Assembly (NCBI GenBank): GCA_913054205.1
Contig: CAJXJM010000191.1
Location: 1 to 5,553, forward strand
Source of the DNA: an uncultured Rhodospirillaceae bacterium
Lineage (GTDB): Bacteria; Pseudomonadota; Alphaproteobacteria; Rhodospirillales; UBA2165
Direction of reading: 5' to 3'
DNA length: 5,553 nucleotides
This document shows, in pieces, positions 1-5,289 of this stretch (position 1 is its first letter; each line of letters starts with the position of its first letter). The notes beneath the pieces were generated by a model. It was given only the letters and a program-made list of their open reading frames with translations, did not search any database and was not told the DNA's origin. A program made the position numbers and the translations under genes.

Positions 1-180
1 TACGGTCTGCGGGACGAGTTGGCCGAGCCCCGAAAAGGAGGCAATTTTGTCGCCCGCCTGAACATAATCGATCGGCATTTCCGTGCGATCCGCCATCAGG
101 ATCGGCGTGTCGCCGGTGAAGCATTCATCTCCGGCTCCTCCTGTTTCGTCGCCCATGTCGATGTTGTCGCCCTTACCGAA
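1..180 (-). CDS. Hint-domain (intein/hedgehog-like) segment, partial, runs off the left edge
   Basis: Read on the minus strand from 180 to 1, this frame is open and ends at the window edge without a stop. After an acidic Gly-rich lead (GKGDNIDMGDETGGAGDE) comes CFTGDTPILMAD (123-88), then MPIDYVQAGDKIASF (78-34) and GLGQLVPQTV (30-1). The order Cys, Thr-Pro-Ile, MAD turn, PI-x-x-V-x-x-GD and LVP is the N-terminal half of a Hint domain, the autoprocessing fold of inteins, bacterial intein-like domains and some secreted or toxin proteins. Cys at 123-121 would be the nucleophile. The turn usually reads Asp-Gly, but here codon 87-85 is Arg. The C-terminal half lies outside the window, so splicing or cleavage competence cannot be judged. 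A stop (183-181) closes this frame upstream, so it joins the preceding acidic region only through a one-base shift. A local ATG (156-154) exists, with AAGGG about 13 bases upstream, but independent translation seems less likely than a broken gene. Confidence 0.72.
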
Positions 181-968
181 CTAACGGTTTTGCCTGTATA
201 TGTATTGGTCTCGCTGCCAAGTAAATTACCGCCAATGTTGTCGTTTTGTTCTCTTAAAGAGTTTCCAAACATTTCATTGTGTGCACCGAAGATGGCCGAG
301 CTGAGGTCTGCGGCTTCGTCGTCCATGGCCGCCATGCCCATACCCATGCCACTGGTGCTCATGCCGCTGAGACTGGCGCCGGAGGTGCCGGTTGGGACAG
401 CGCTTGTTGTATCGCTTGTTGAATTTGGTCCGCCCCAGGGATCGATTGAGGTGCCGTAAGCTGTCATCGCGGCACTTGCCGGATCAGCGCTGGGATATCC
501 TGCATCAATATTGATCGCACCGCCAATCGCTTGCTCGGCGCGCGCAGCCGTACCGTCGGCCATTTGCGCCTCGACCGCGGCGGTGATGGCCGCGCCTTTC
601 TCGGCATCAGAGAGAGTTTCGGTAGCGGAACTGCCCATCAGCGCACCCGGATCGATACCATCCGAAATGCCAAATCCTGTAGAGGAACCAGAGGGTGCTG
701 AGGAAGGTGTTGCCCCTGAATTCCACTCGCTTTCAAATTCACCGACAGACATGCCTGCAATGTCATCGGCAAAACTCTGGAACGCATCGCCTAAATATCC
801 TGTGTCGGTCGCCGAGGTGCCGAGCCCTGATGTGTTCCCGTCGAGGGAGCCGACACTCGAGAATTCCTCGGCATGTTCATCTTCATTGGACATAAATGAT
901 GCAAGATCGGCATCACTTATGAAAGCGCCGAAGGGGTCGTTGTCGCGCGTTTCATCCGCCACCCACAA
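96..968 (-). CDS. Acidic Ala/Gly/Ser-rich protein, probably the N-terminal part of the frameshifted Hint-domain gene
   Basis: This is a 290-codon frame from a TTG (968-966) to TGA (98-96). The product is acidic and of low complexity, rich in Ala, Gly, Ser, Thr and Asp, with no signal peptide or membrane segment and runs such as SGMGMGMAAMDDEAADLS. This fits a long flexible segment in front of a Hint domain. The last 28 codons or so (below about 180) look wrong: they become basic and Thr-rich, while another frame over the same bases encodes the Hint start, so the original protein probably left this frame near 180. The start is uncertain. TTG has GAGGAA six bases upstream (980-975), but the frame stays open to a stop at 1079-1077, and that extra stretch holds another copy of the DPFGAFISD motif, which suggests translation once began further upstream. 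No ATG, GTG or TTG is in frame there. I read it as the remains of one gene with a damaged 5' end and an internal frameshift. A sequencing error at the shift is the main alternative. Confidence 0.55.
   Translation of the reverse strand: MWVADETRDNDPFGAFISDADLASFMSNEDEHAEEFSSVGSLDGNTSGLGTSATDTGYLGDAFQSFADDIAGMSVGEFESEWNSGATPSSAPSGSSTGFGISDGIDPGALMGSSATETLSDAEKGAAITAAVEAQMADGTAARAEQAIGGAINIDAGYPSADPASAAMTAYGTSIDPWGGPNSTSDTTSAVPTGTSGASLSGMSTSGMGMGMAAMDDEAADLSSAIFGAHNEMFGNSLREQNDNIGGNLLGSETNTYTGKTVSSVRATTSTWATKQEEPEMNASPATRRS
157..183 (-). other. Probable frameshift junction between the acidic region and the Hint domain
   Basis: The acidic frame reads TYTGKTV down to about 183. The sensible continuation, FGKGDNIDMGD, lies in the frame reached by stepping back one base. 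The Hint frame has a TAG at 183-181, so the change must occur after that. One extra T in GTTAGTTCGG (185-176) would give a continuous V-S-F-G-K-G-D. I see no X-XXY-YYZ slippery heptamer, so mutation or a short-homopolymer sequencing error is preferred over programmed slippage. Confidence 0.6.
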
Positions 969-1007
969 TGCGGCTTCCTCATCACTGATAAATGCGCCGA
1001 AGGGATC
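912..1007 (-). repeat. Two tandem copies of a DPFGAFISD coding motif, 69-base period
   Basis: In the minus-strand frame of the acidic gene, DPFGAFISD is encoded at 1007-981 and again at 938-912, exactly 23 codons apart. Acidic residues follow both copies (EEAA and ADLA). The nine residues are identical, but the DNA differs at four synonymous positions (Asp GAT/GAC, Ala GCA/GCT, Phe TTT/TTC, Ile ATC/ATA). This pattern points to an old duplication kept by selection on the protein. The motif resembles a short binding or sorting peptide; I do not recognise its family. Confidence 0.7.
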
Positions 1008-1025
1008 GCTGGCGCGGTGGTCGGA

Positions 1026-1050
1026 TAAGCGCCCGGCGATTGAGGGGACA
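1026..1050 (+). repeat. 25-bp direct repeat, copy 1
   Basis: The block runs from TAAGCGCCCGGCGA to TGAGGGGACA and matches 1196-1220 at 24 of 25 positions (T versus C at 1040/1210), 170 bases apart. This copy overlaps the open but start-less extension of the acidic minus-strand gene, just upstream of its first DPFGAFISD motif. It may therefore mark where a repeat insertion replaced the original gene start. Confidence 0.8.
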
Positions 1051-1111
1051 ATATTGGAGGTAAGGGCAGAATAAATTCAGCTAAATTGGGTGTTTCCCCC
1101 TCACCCTAACA

Positions 1112-1130
1112 CTCTCCCTCCAGGGGAGAG
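1112..1130. repeat. Hairpin CTCTCCC/GGGAGAG, loop TCCAG
   Basis: A perfect 7-bp stem (1112-1118 with 1124-1130) closes a five-base loop and is preceded by CCCTCACCCTAAC. The arrangement resembles the CCCTCACCC...CTCTCCC...GGGAGAGGG palindromes scattered between genes in many proteobacteria. No T-run follows on either strand, so I do not call it an intrinsic terminator. Confidence 0.6.
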
Positions 1131-1185
1131 GGAATACATCCTCTAAGCCCGCGACTGCGGGTCGTCGCTTATGCGGCGTAGCCAA

Positions 1186-1200
1186 GCTTACGGCGTAAGC
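1186..1200. repeat. Hairpin GCTTAC-GGC-GTAAGC downstream of cca
   Basis: A perfect 6-bp stem with a three-base loop starts 33 bases past the cca stop on the minus strand. An alternative larger fold pairs CGCTTATGC (1167-1175) with GCGTAAGCG (1193-1201), with one G-T pair. It could slow or end transcription of the cca operon or stabilise its mRNA end, but there is no U-tract. Confidence 0.5.
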
Positions 1201-1220
1201 GCCCGGCGACTGAGGGGACA
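1196..1220 (+). repeat. 25-bp direct repeat, copy 2
   Basis: Second copy of the block at 1026-1050, differing at one base. It lies 13 bases past the cca stop codon and forms the right end of the repeat-rich spacer. Here it is preceded by more structured sequence (1148-1195) that is absent next to copy 1, so copy 1 looks like a truncated remnant of the same family. Confidence 0.8.
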
Positions 1221-1232
1221 CATAATATATCT

Positions 1233-2666
1233 TTAGAGGAGCGTTTTTAGTTTATCAAAACACAATGCGTGATCAGCGCGGCAACCTTCCAGCATCCACC
1301 ACTGCTCAACTTGATCCAGCAATTGGGAAACCTCCGGGCCGGGTTCGATGCCGAGATTGAGCACGTCCTGGCCTTTGAGTGGAAAACTGATTTTCTCTTC
1401 TGCCAAAACCCGGTCCGCTTCTTCAATGATATGAAGCCAGCCTTGTTTTTCCTCGCCGAGCCCGGTTGGTGAGGCGACGAGCATCTCTGCCCATTTGAGC
1501 AGTACCAGATCGATGACCGTCTCGGCGCCCACTTGATGAAAGGCCACGCGTAGATCGTTGTCGCTTATGTCCCAGGTGATTTCTATTTGTGGTGCGACCA
1601 TCGAGGCCAATCGTTTTTGCTCGGCTTTCGAAAGTTTCAAGGCATCCGTTATATCCGTCACCCCGTTCTCATCCGTCTCAACCAAGGCGGCCAGACGGCG
1701 GATCGGATCAATGCCGATCATATCGAACTTAATCGCGACGGTTTCCAGCCAGGCCAATTGACGCAACCGCTCAGGTTTGGTGACGTGGGGCAGGATAACT
1801 TTGAGGATGCCGTGGGTATACATCAACGCAATGACGTCGAGATGCATCGTGGAAGCGAGAATTTTGAAAAGCTCGGATCGAATGCGTTCGGCAGAAAGCT
1901 CTTTTAGGTCACCCGCTTTATCAATACAGGCTTGGAACTCCGTTTTGCTTTCAACCCGCATGCCAAGGGTGGCGATAAAGCGAAAGTAGCGCAAAATTCT
2001 AAGGCGATCTTCCGCGATCCGCTCAGGCGCGCGGCCGACAAATCGGATCACCCGATCGGCGAGATCCTGGATGCCGTTAAAATAGTCAAACACCATGCCG
2101 TCGGGTGTTGCGCTCAACGTGTTGAAAGTGAAATCGCGCCGGGCCGCATCTTGCCGCCAATCATCGGTAAATTTGACAACCGCATGGCGACCATCGGTCT
2201 TAATATCTTTTCTAAGCGAGGTGATCTCAAAGCTTTTGTGATTGATTACCGCCATAATCGTGCCGTGTTCTATGCCGATGGGGACAGCTTTTATACCTGC
2301 CTCTTCGAGCAATTGCGTGACCTGATCAGGTGTCTCCTGGGTCGCTATATCAACATCTTTGACCGGCCGTTTTAAGATGGAATCGCGGACGCAGCCGCCA
2401 ATAAAGCGGGCTTCTTTACCGTTTTTGGTGATCGCCTCCATGACAGCATTGATCTCTGGGTTGTCCATCCAGGGTTCAATCGGAATTTGGCCGCCAGCCT
2501 GCTTGCCCCATTTAACGATGATGTCGGAAGGTTTGGCAGTCGGCTCAAACAATTTGCGGCGTGAGGATTTGCGGCGGGCGACGAGAAACAAAAACACCAT
2601 CAGCGCCAGGGTGGTGATGGTCCAGCGTGTCGGTCCTTCGATAAAATTGAGAAAGTCTTCAATCAT
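1233..2666 (-). CDS. cca: CCA tRNA nucleotidyltransferase with N-terminal membrane anchor
   Basis: This enzyme adds or repairs the 3' CCA end of tRNAs from CTP and ATP without a nucleic-acid template. The 477-residue product has the class II poly(A) polymerase/CCA-adding head: GGCVRD (90-95) and the metal-binding DVD (D104, D106), RRDFTFNTLSATPDG (176-190), then the RNA-binding and neck part with ERIAEDRLRILRYFRF (215-230) and AERIRSEL (259-266). Length and C-terminus (FPLKGQDVLNLGI, 428-440) fit the alphaproteobacterial type, in which homologues usually begin near IPxxPWM, here residues 61-67. The preceding ~60 residues are extra: an acidic start, one hydrophobic helix (about 16-30, TITTLALMVFLFLVA), then RRKSSRRK. 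By the positive-inside rule the catalytic part would face the cytoplasm. The ATG at 2666 is supported by GGAAG eight bases upstream; no later start has a comparable site. It is last in the four-gene run, 27 bases after the DUF6111 gene. Confidence 0.95.
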   Translation of the reverse strand: MIEDFLNFIEGPTRWTITTLALMVFLFLVARRKSSRRKLFEPTAKPSDIIVKWGKQAGGQIPIEPWMDNPEINAVMEAITKNGKEARFIGGCVRDSILKRPVKDVDIATQETPDQVTQLLEEAGIKAVPIGIEHGTIMAVINHKSFEITSLRKDIKTDGRHAVVKFTDDWRQDAARRDFTFNTLSATPDGMVFDYFNGIQDLADRVIRFVGRAPERIAEDRLRILRYFRFIATLGMRVESKTEFQACIDKAGDLKELSAERIRSELFKILASTMHLDVIALMYTHGILKVILPHVTKPERLRQLAWLETVAIKFDMIGIDPIRRLAALVETDENGVTDITDALKLSKAEQKRLASMVAPQIEITWDISDNDLRVAFHQVGAETVIDLVLLKWAEMLVASPTGLGEEKQGWLHIIEEADRVLAEEKISFPLKGQDVLNLGIEPGPEVSQLLDQVEQWWMLEGCRADHALCFDKLKTLL

Positions 2667-2674
2667 ATCTATTT

Positions 2675-2679
2675 CTTCC
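2675..2679 (-). promoter_or_regulatory. Ribosome binding site deciding the long cca start
   Basis: GGAAG on the minus strand lies eight bases before the ATG at 2666. It supports translation from the start that includes the membrane segment. The only other early candidates (Met23 within the helix, a TTG at Leu39) have no convincing site. Confidence 0.6.
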
Positions 2680-2693
2680 GGCTCATCGCAATT

Positions 2694-2960
2694 TTATTTA
2701 TCTTTAAAATGACCGGGGACAATGCGGCCGTTTTCAAAACGCGGAGATTGGTACTCTCTTTCGGTGTCTTCGCCCAAAGTCGTCAGGTAAATCAACGAGC
2801 CGGCGGTTAGTACAAATCCCACAACCAGAACCCAGAACCACTGGCCTTCCTCCCAATCAGGCAGGCCTTTGCCTTTTCGTTTGGCATCAATATTAGCCCA
2901 GATTGAATAGAGGATCAGTGGTGTAATCAGCGGCAGAAAGATATGAAGAAATATCCGCAT
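2694..2960 (-). CDS. DUF6111 family small membrane protein
   Basis: The 88-residue product has two predicted transmembrane helices (about 4-21, FLHIFLPLITPLILYSIW, and 42-60, FWVLVVGFVLTAGSLIYLT), separated by a basic and acidic loop with LPDWEEGQW (33-41). The C-terminal tail ends PRFENGRIVPGHFKDK (73-88). The layout of two helices, a W-rich loop entry and a final P-R-x-x-x-G-R-(I/V)-V-P-G signature matches DUF6111, a family of unknown function that in alphaproteobacteria is regularly found between a Nudix hydrolase and cca, as here. A strong GAGGAG (2973-2968), overlapping the stop of the upstream Nudix gene, sits seven bases before the ATG. The 12-base gap upstream and 27-base gap downstream suggest co-transcription. 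With both ends inside by charge, it is probably a two-pass inner-membrane protein. Confidence 0.88.
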   Translation of the reverse strand: MRIFLHIFLPLITPLILYSIWANIDAKRKGKGLPDWEEGQWFWVLVVGFVLTAGSLIYLTTLGEDTEREYQSPRFENGRIVPGHFKDK

Positions 2961-2972
2961 CGCGTTTCTCCT

Positions 2973-3647
2973 CTATTCCGATAACAGCCGTTGCGATAGA
3001 TTGCGCAACATGCCGGCGGTCGCACCCCAGATAAAATGTTCTTCCCAGGTGATGGCAAAATGATGCCGCGTCGCCCCTTGGTAATCACGGGCGTAGGTTC
3101 CCATATTCTCGGGCGCGATCAGATAGTCGAGTGAGGCTTCGAAGACTTCGGCGACTTCGTTTTCCTCAGGGTTGAGCTCAAACGGCGGCTCGATCACACC
3201 AATAATCGGATTGACGAGATAGCCGGTGCCGACAATATACTCGTCTAACTCGCCAATAATATTGATGTGCTTGGCGGGAAGGCCGAGCTCTTCTTCGGTT
3301 TCGCGCAAAGCTGTATGAAGGGCGTCGCGGTCGGTGTCATCAACGCGGCCGCCGGGAAAACTGATCTGCCCGGCGTGGTTTTTAAGGTGGTCCGTGCGCT
3401 TGGTTAGCAAGACGTTGAGCCCGTCTTCGCGCACCACAAGCGGCACCAGGACGGCGGCGGCTTTCAGAGGCTTATCGCCCTTCACCCATTCATTGCGGTT
3501 CTGCTCTTCGATTTCAGCGGGTTCGGCTGCTTCGTTGGAGCGACGGCCAATGCCATTTGCAGTGGCGTCTAGGCGCGCAACCACATCATCCAGAGTTAGT
3601 CTTGATCCGTTAATGTGCCGATCTGAAAGAATTGTCCACCACTCCAT
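2973..3647 (-). CDS. Nudix hydrolase, CoA pyrophosphatase type (NudL/UPF0035-like)
   Basis: The family hydrolyses the diphosphate bond of CoA or acyl-CoA, giving 3',5'-ADP and (acyl-)phosphopantetheine. The 224-residue product carries the UPF0035 signature LLTKRTDHLKNHAGQISFPG (80-99) directly before the Nudix box GGRVDD...ALRETEEELGL (99-123), with metal-ligand residues E116, E119 and E120. The C-terminal WGATAGMLRNL (207-217) is typical of this subfamily. The start is doubtful. The ATG at 3647 overlaps the end of the DUF1285 gene by 52 bases out of frame and has no good ribosome site, while similarity to the family seems to begin only near LTLDDVVARL (17-26). A GTG at 3584 (Val22) or a non-standard start near residue 12 (ATT) are alternatives. 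Translation coupled to the upstream stop at 3596 is likely. Substrate is assigned from the family signature only. Confidence 0.9.
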   Translation of the reverse strand: MEWWTILSDRHINGSRLTLDDVVARLDATANGIGRRSNEAAEPAEIEEQNRNEWVKGDKPLKAAAVLVPLVVREDGLNVLLTKRTDHLKNHAGQISFPGGRVDDTDRDALHTALRETEEELGLPAKHINIIGELDEYIVGTGYLVNPIIGVIEPPFELNPEENEVAEVFEASLDYLIAPENMGTYARDYQGATRHHFAITWEEHFIWGATAGMLRNLSQRLLSE

Positions 3648-4210
3648 ACACCAAATGATTTATCGTGATAATTAGTGTCTCCTTGCGCTATTTCTGCCGC
3701 TATTTCAACACCCAGATCAACCATTTGATAAAACACTGCGCGGGTCAATCTAGCCTCCAAGCCGTCCCGCACCATAATATAGGGCGAGGGTTCTCCGGTT
3801 TGCGAATCGGTCTCGATCCGGATCGGATGGGCTTCATCCGCCATCACAATTTCGTCAATATTGGTGCGAAAGGTTAAATTTTGGTGTTTCAGCTCGCCTT
3901 CTACCGTCAGCTCTACGGCTTGAAAAGGTACATCTTCGACGACAATTTCACCTTTTTCCGCCGGCGTAATAAGCCAATATTTGCCATCTTTGTCACGATT
4001 TAGTACGGAGGAGAACAGTTTCACGAGTTCTTTGCGACCAATGGGCGATCCATGGTAAAACCATAGACCATCGCGGTCGATCCGAATGTCGAAATCACCG
4101 CATAAGGTTTGACCTTCAGGCGAATCGCCGGGAGAATTAGACTCATTATTACCAGCTAAATTTGGTAGGCTGGAAAGGGAATTTAAAGCATCTAATTTTT
4201 GTTTATTCAT
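3596..4210 (-). CDS. DUF1285 family protein
   Basis: The 204-residue soluble protein has unknown function. It shows the DUF1285 landmarks in order: CGDFDIRIDRDGLWFYHGSP (37-56), with IGRKELVKLF just after (57-66); YWLITPAEKG (78-87); VEDVPFQAVEL (91-101); RTNIDEIV (115-122); PYIMVRDGLEARLTRAVFYQ (143-162); and GVWSGGQFFQIG (187-198). The first 35 residues are Asn/Ser-rich and look like a disordered leader without a signal peptide. It is the first gene of the minus-strand run and starts 45 bases from the divergent MoxR gene. Its ribosome site is weak, with no clear purine-rich block before the ATG. Next to a Nudix hydrolase and cca this is a standard alphaproteobacterial context; any role in nucleotide or RNA metabolism would be a guess from neighbours. 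Confidence 0.92.
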   Translation of the reverse strand: MNKQKLDALNSLSSLPNLAGNNESNSPGDSPEGQTLCGDFDIRIDRDGLWFYHGSPIGRKELVKLFSSVLNRDKDGKYWLITPAEKGEIVVEDVPFQAVELTVEGELKHQNLTFRTNIDEIVMADEAHPIRIETDSQTGEPSPYIMVRDGLEARLTRAVFYQMVDLGVEIAAEIAQGDTNYHDKSFGVWSGGQFFQIGTLTDQD

Positions 4211-4255
4211 TAGACGTACCGCGCGAGTGAGAATTAATACTAAAGGAGAAACCTA
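4211..4255. promoter_or_regulatory. Divergent intergenic region between the DUF1285 run and moxR
   Basis: These 45 bases must serve both directions, so promoters probably extend into one or both coding regions. TATTAA (4239-4234, minus strand) could be a -10 box for the DUF1285 run, giving a leader of about 17 bases, but I see no good -35 at the right spacing. For moxR no box with adequate spacing is evident. Only the divergent layout is certain; the boxes are inference. Confidence 0.35.
4243..4248 (+). promoter_or_regulatory. Ribosome binding site fixing the TTG start of moxR
   Basis: AAGGAG sits seven bases before TTG 4256-4258, the best-placed start in the open frame. No nearby ATG or GTG competes, and the first residues (TDAAKPTVAPDG) form a typical variable leader. 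Confidence 0.8.
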
Positions 4256-5278
4256 TTGACCGACGCAGCCAAACCAACAGTAGCTCCAGATGGCTCCAAT
4301 ACTAATGATGTTATCGATGAACTTGAAGACATCAGTAAAAAAATAATCGATGTGCGTAATGCCGTTGGCCGAATTATTTTTGGCCAACAGCCGGTTATTG
4401 AGGAAACTCTTATCACGTTGCTGTCAGGCGGTCACGTTCTGCTCATCGGTGTGCCCGGTCTGGGCAAGACCCGCTTGGTTGAAACGCTCGGCACCGTCTT
4501 GGGGTTGGATGAAAAGCGGGTGCAGTTTACACCTGATCTCATGCCGGCTGATATCTTGGGCTCCGAAGTTCTCGAGGAAGGTGAGGGTGGCAAGCGCTCT
4601 TTCCGATTCATTCAAGGACCGGTGTTTTGCCAATTATTGATGGCCGATGAGATCAACCGGGCAAGCCCGCGCACCCAATCGGCGCTTCTCCAGGCGATGC
4701 AAGAACGGCGCGTATCTATTGCCGGTCACTACCACGAATTGCCCACACCTTTCCATGTATTGGCGACACAAAACCCGCTCGAACAAGAAGGCACTTACCC
4801 GCTGCCTGAAGCTCAGCTCGACCGTTTTTTGATGCAGGTAAATATTGATTACCCTCAGCTCGCGGCTGAACGCGAAATTCTGACAGCAACGACCGGCATT
4901 GAAGAAGAAAAACCGGTCCAGGTTATGAGCGGTGATGAGTTGCAACATGCTCAAAGGATTGTCCGCCATGTGCCGGTTGGCGACAGCGTCATGGCCGCCA
5001 TATTGGAAATGGTGCGCTCCGGTCGCCCAACGTCTTCCGATATACCTGAGGTGATAGAGCATGTTGCCTGGGGTCCAGGTCCGCGCGCCAGTCAGGCGCT
5101 GATGCTGGCAGTTCGCGCGCGCGCTGTCATTCAAGGAAGATTGGCCCCCTCAATTGACGACGTGCTGACTTTGGCCCAACCGGTCTTGCGCCATCGCATG
5201 GCGTTGAACTTTGCTGCCCGCGCAGAAGGTGTCACACTTGAAAAAGTTATTGATAAATTAGCGAGTCGGATTGGATAA
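4256..5278 (+). CDS. MoxR-family AAA+ ATPase
   Basis: The 340-residue AAA+ ATPase of the MoxR family (AAA_3) is of usual length. The family is thought to act as a chaperone in the maturation of metalloenzymes or envelope proteins together with VWA-domain partners. Visible motifs: Walker A GVPGLGKT (65-72), the MoxR stretch RVQFTPDLMPADILG (88-102), FIQGPVF (118-124), Walker B LLMADEINRA (127-136) with D131 and E132, RTQSALLQAMQE (139-150), sensor 1 ATQNP (170-174), EGTYPLPEAQLDRF (178-191) with R190 as probable arginine finger, and a C-terminal lid with GPRAS (275-279) holding the sensor 2 Arg. All catalytic residues are present. The start is TTG with a strong AAGGAG. The DUF58 gene follows after 11 bases, the usual MoxR-DUF58 pairing. 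The protein should be cytosolic, since no membrane segment is visible. Confidence 0.96.
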   Translation: MTDAAKPTVAPDGSNTNDVIDELEDISKKIIDVRNAVGRIIFGQQPVIEETLITLLSGGHVLLIGVPGLGKTRLVETLGTVLGLDEKRVQFTPDLMPADILGSEVLEEGEGGKRSFRFIQGPVFCQLLMADEINRASPRTQSALLQAMQERRVSIAGHYHELPTPFHVLATQNPLEQEGTYPLPEAQLDRFLMQVNIDYPQLAAEREILTATTGIEEEKPVQVMSGDELQHAQRIVRHVPVGDSVMAAILEMVRSGRPTSSDIPEVIEHVAWGPGPRASQALMLAVRARAVIQGRLAPSIDDVLTLAQPVLRHRMALNFAARAEGVTLEKVIDKLASRIG

Positions 5279-5289
5279 GAACACCTGAC

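Larger units (their letters stand above)
1091..1222. repeat. Candidate small palindromic/MITE-like intergenic element
   Basis: This non-coding stretch is bounded by near-inverted ends: TGTTTCCCCCTCA (1091-1103) and, read on the other strand, TGTGTCCCCTCA (1222-1211). Inside are three hairpins: 1112-1130, CCCGC-GACT-GCGGG at 1148-1161, and 1186-1200. No target-site duplication is evident and no transposase is encoded, so mobility is only inferred. It could instead be a bacterial interspersed palindromic repeat that accumulates between genes. The whole 1080-1232 gap has no credible ORF and no clear terminator. Confidence 0.4.

Noticed and set aside
157..190. Programmed -1 ribosomal frameshift joining the acidic and Hint parts
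   Set aside because: No slippery heptamer in the zero frame between the limiting stop at 183-181 and the Hint Cys, and no obvious downstream stimulatory hairpin.
19..459. Plus-strand open frame of 146 codons across the Hint start
   Set aside because: No recognisable domain, and it overlaps the clearly recognisable Hint signature on the other strand.
511..1074. Long plus-strand open frame opposite the acidic gene
   Set aside because: Its composition is a shadow of the Ala/Gly/Ser-rich minus-strand frame, and its repeated APKGSL stretches are the complement of the DPFGAF motif. Third-position differences between the two motif copies are silent only in the minus frame.
1105..1205. Intrinsic terminator for the cca operon
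   Set aside because: Hairpins are present, but none is followed by a T-run on the minus strand, so they are better described as palindromic repeats.
1026..1220. CRISPR array
   Set aside because: Only two copies of the 25-bp block, 170 bases apart, with unequal flanks and no cas genes.
4634..5134. Minus-strand frame of 166 codons within moxR
   Set aside because: It is antisense to the most conserved part of the MoxR ATPase and has no domain features.
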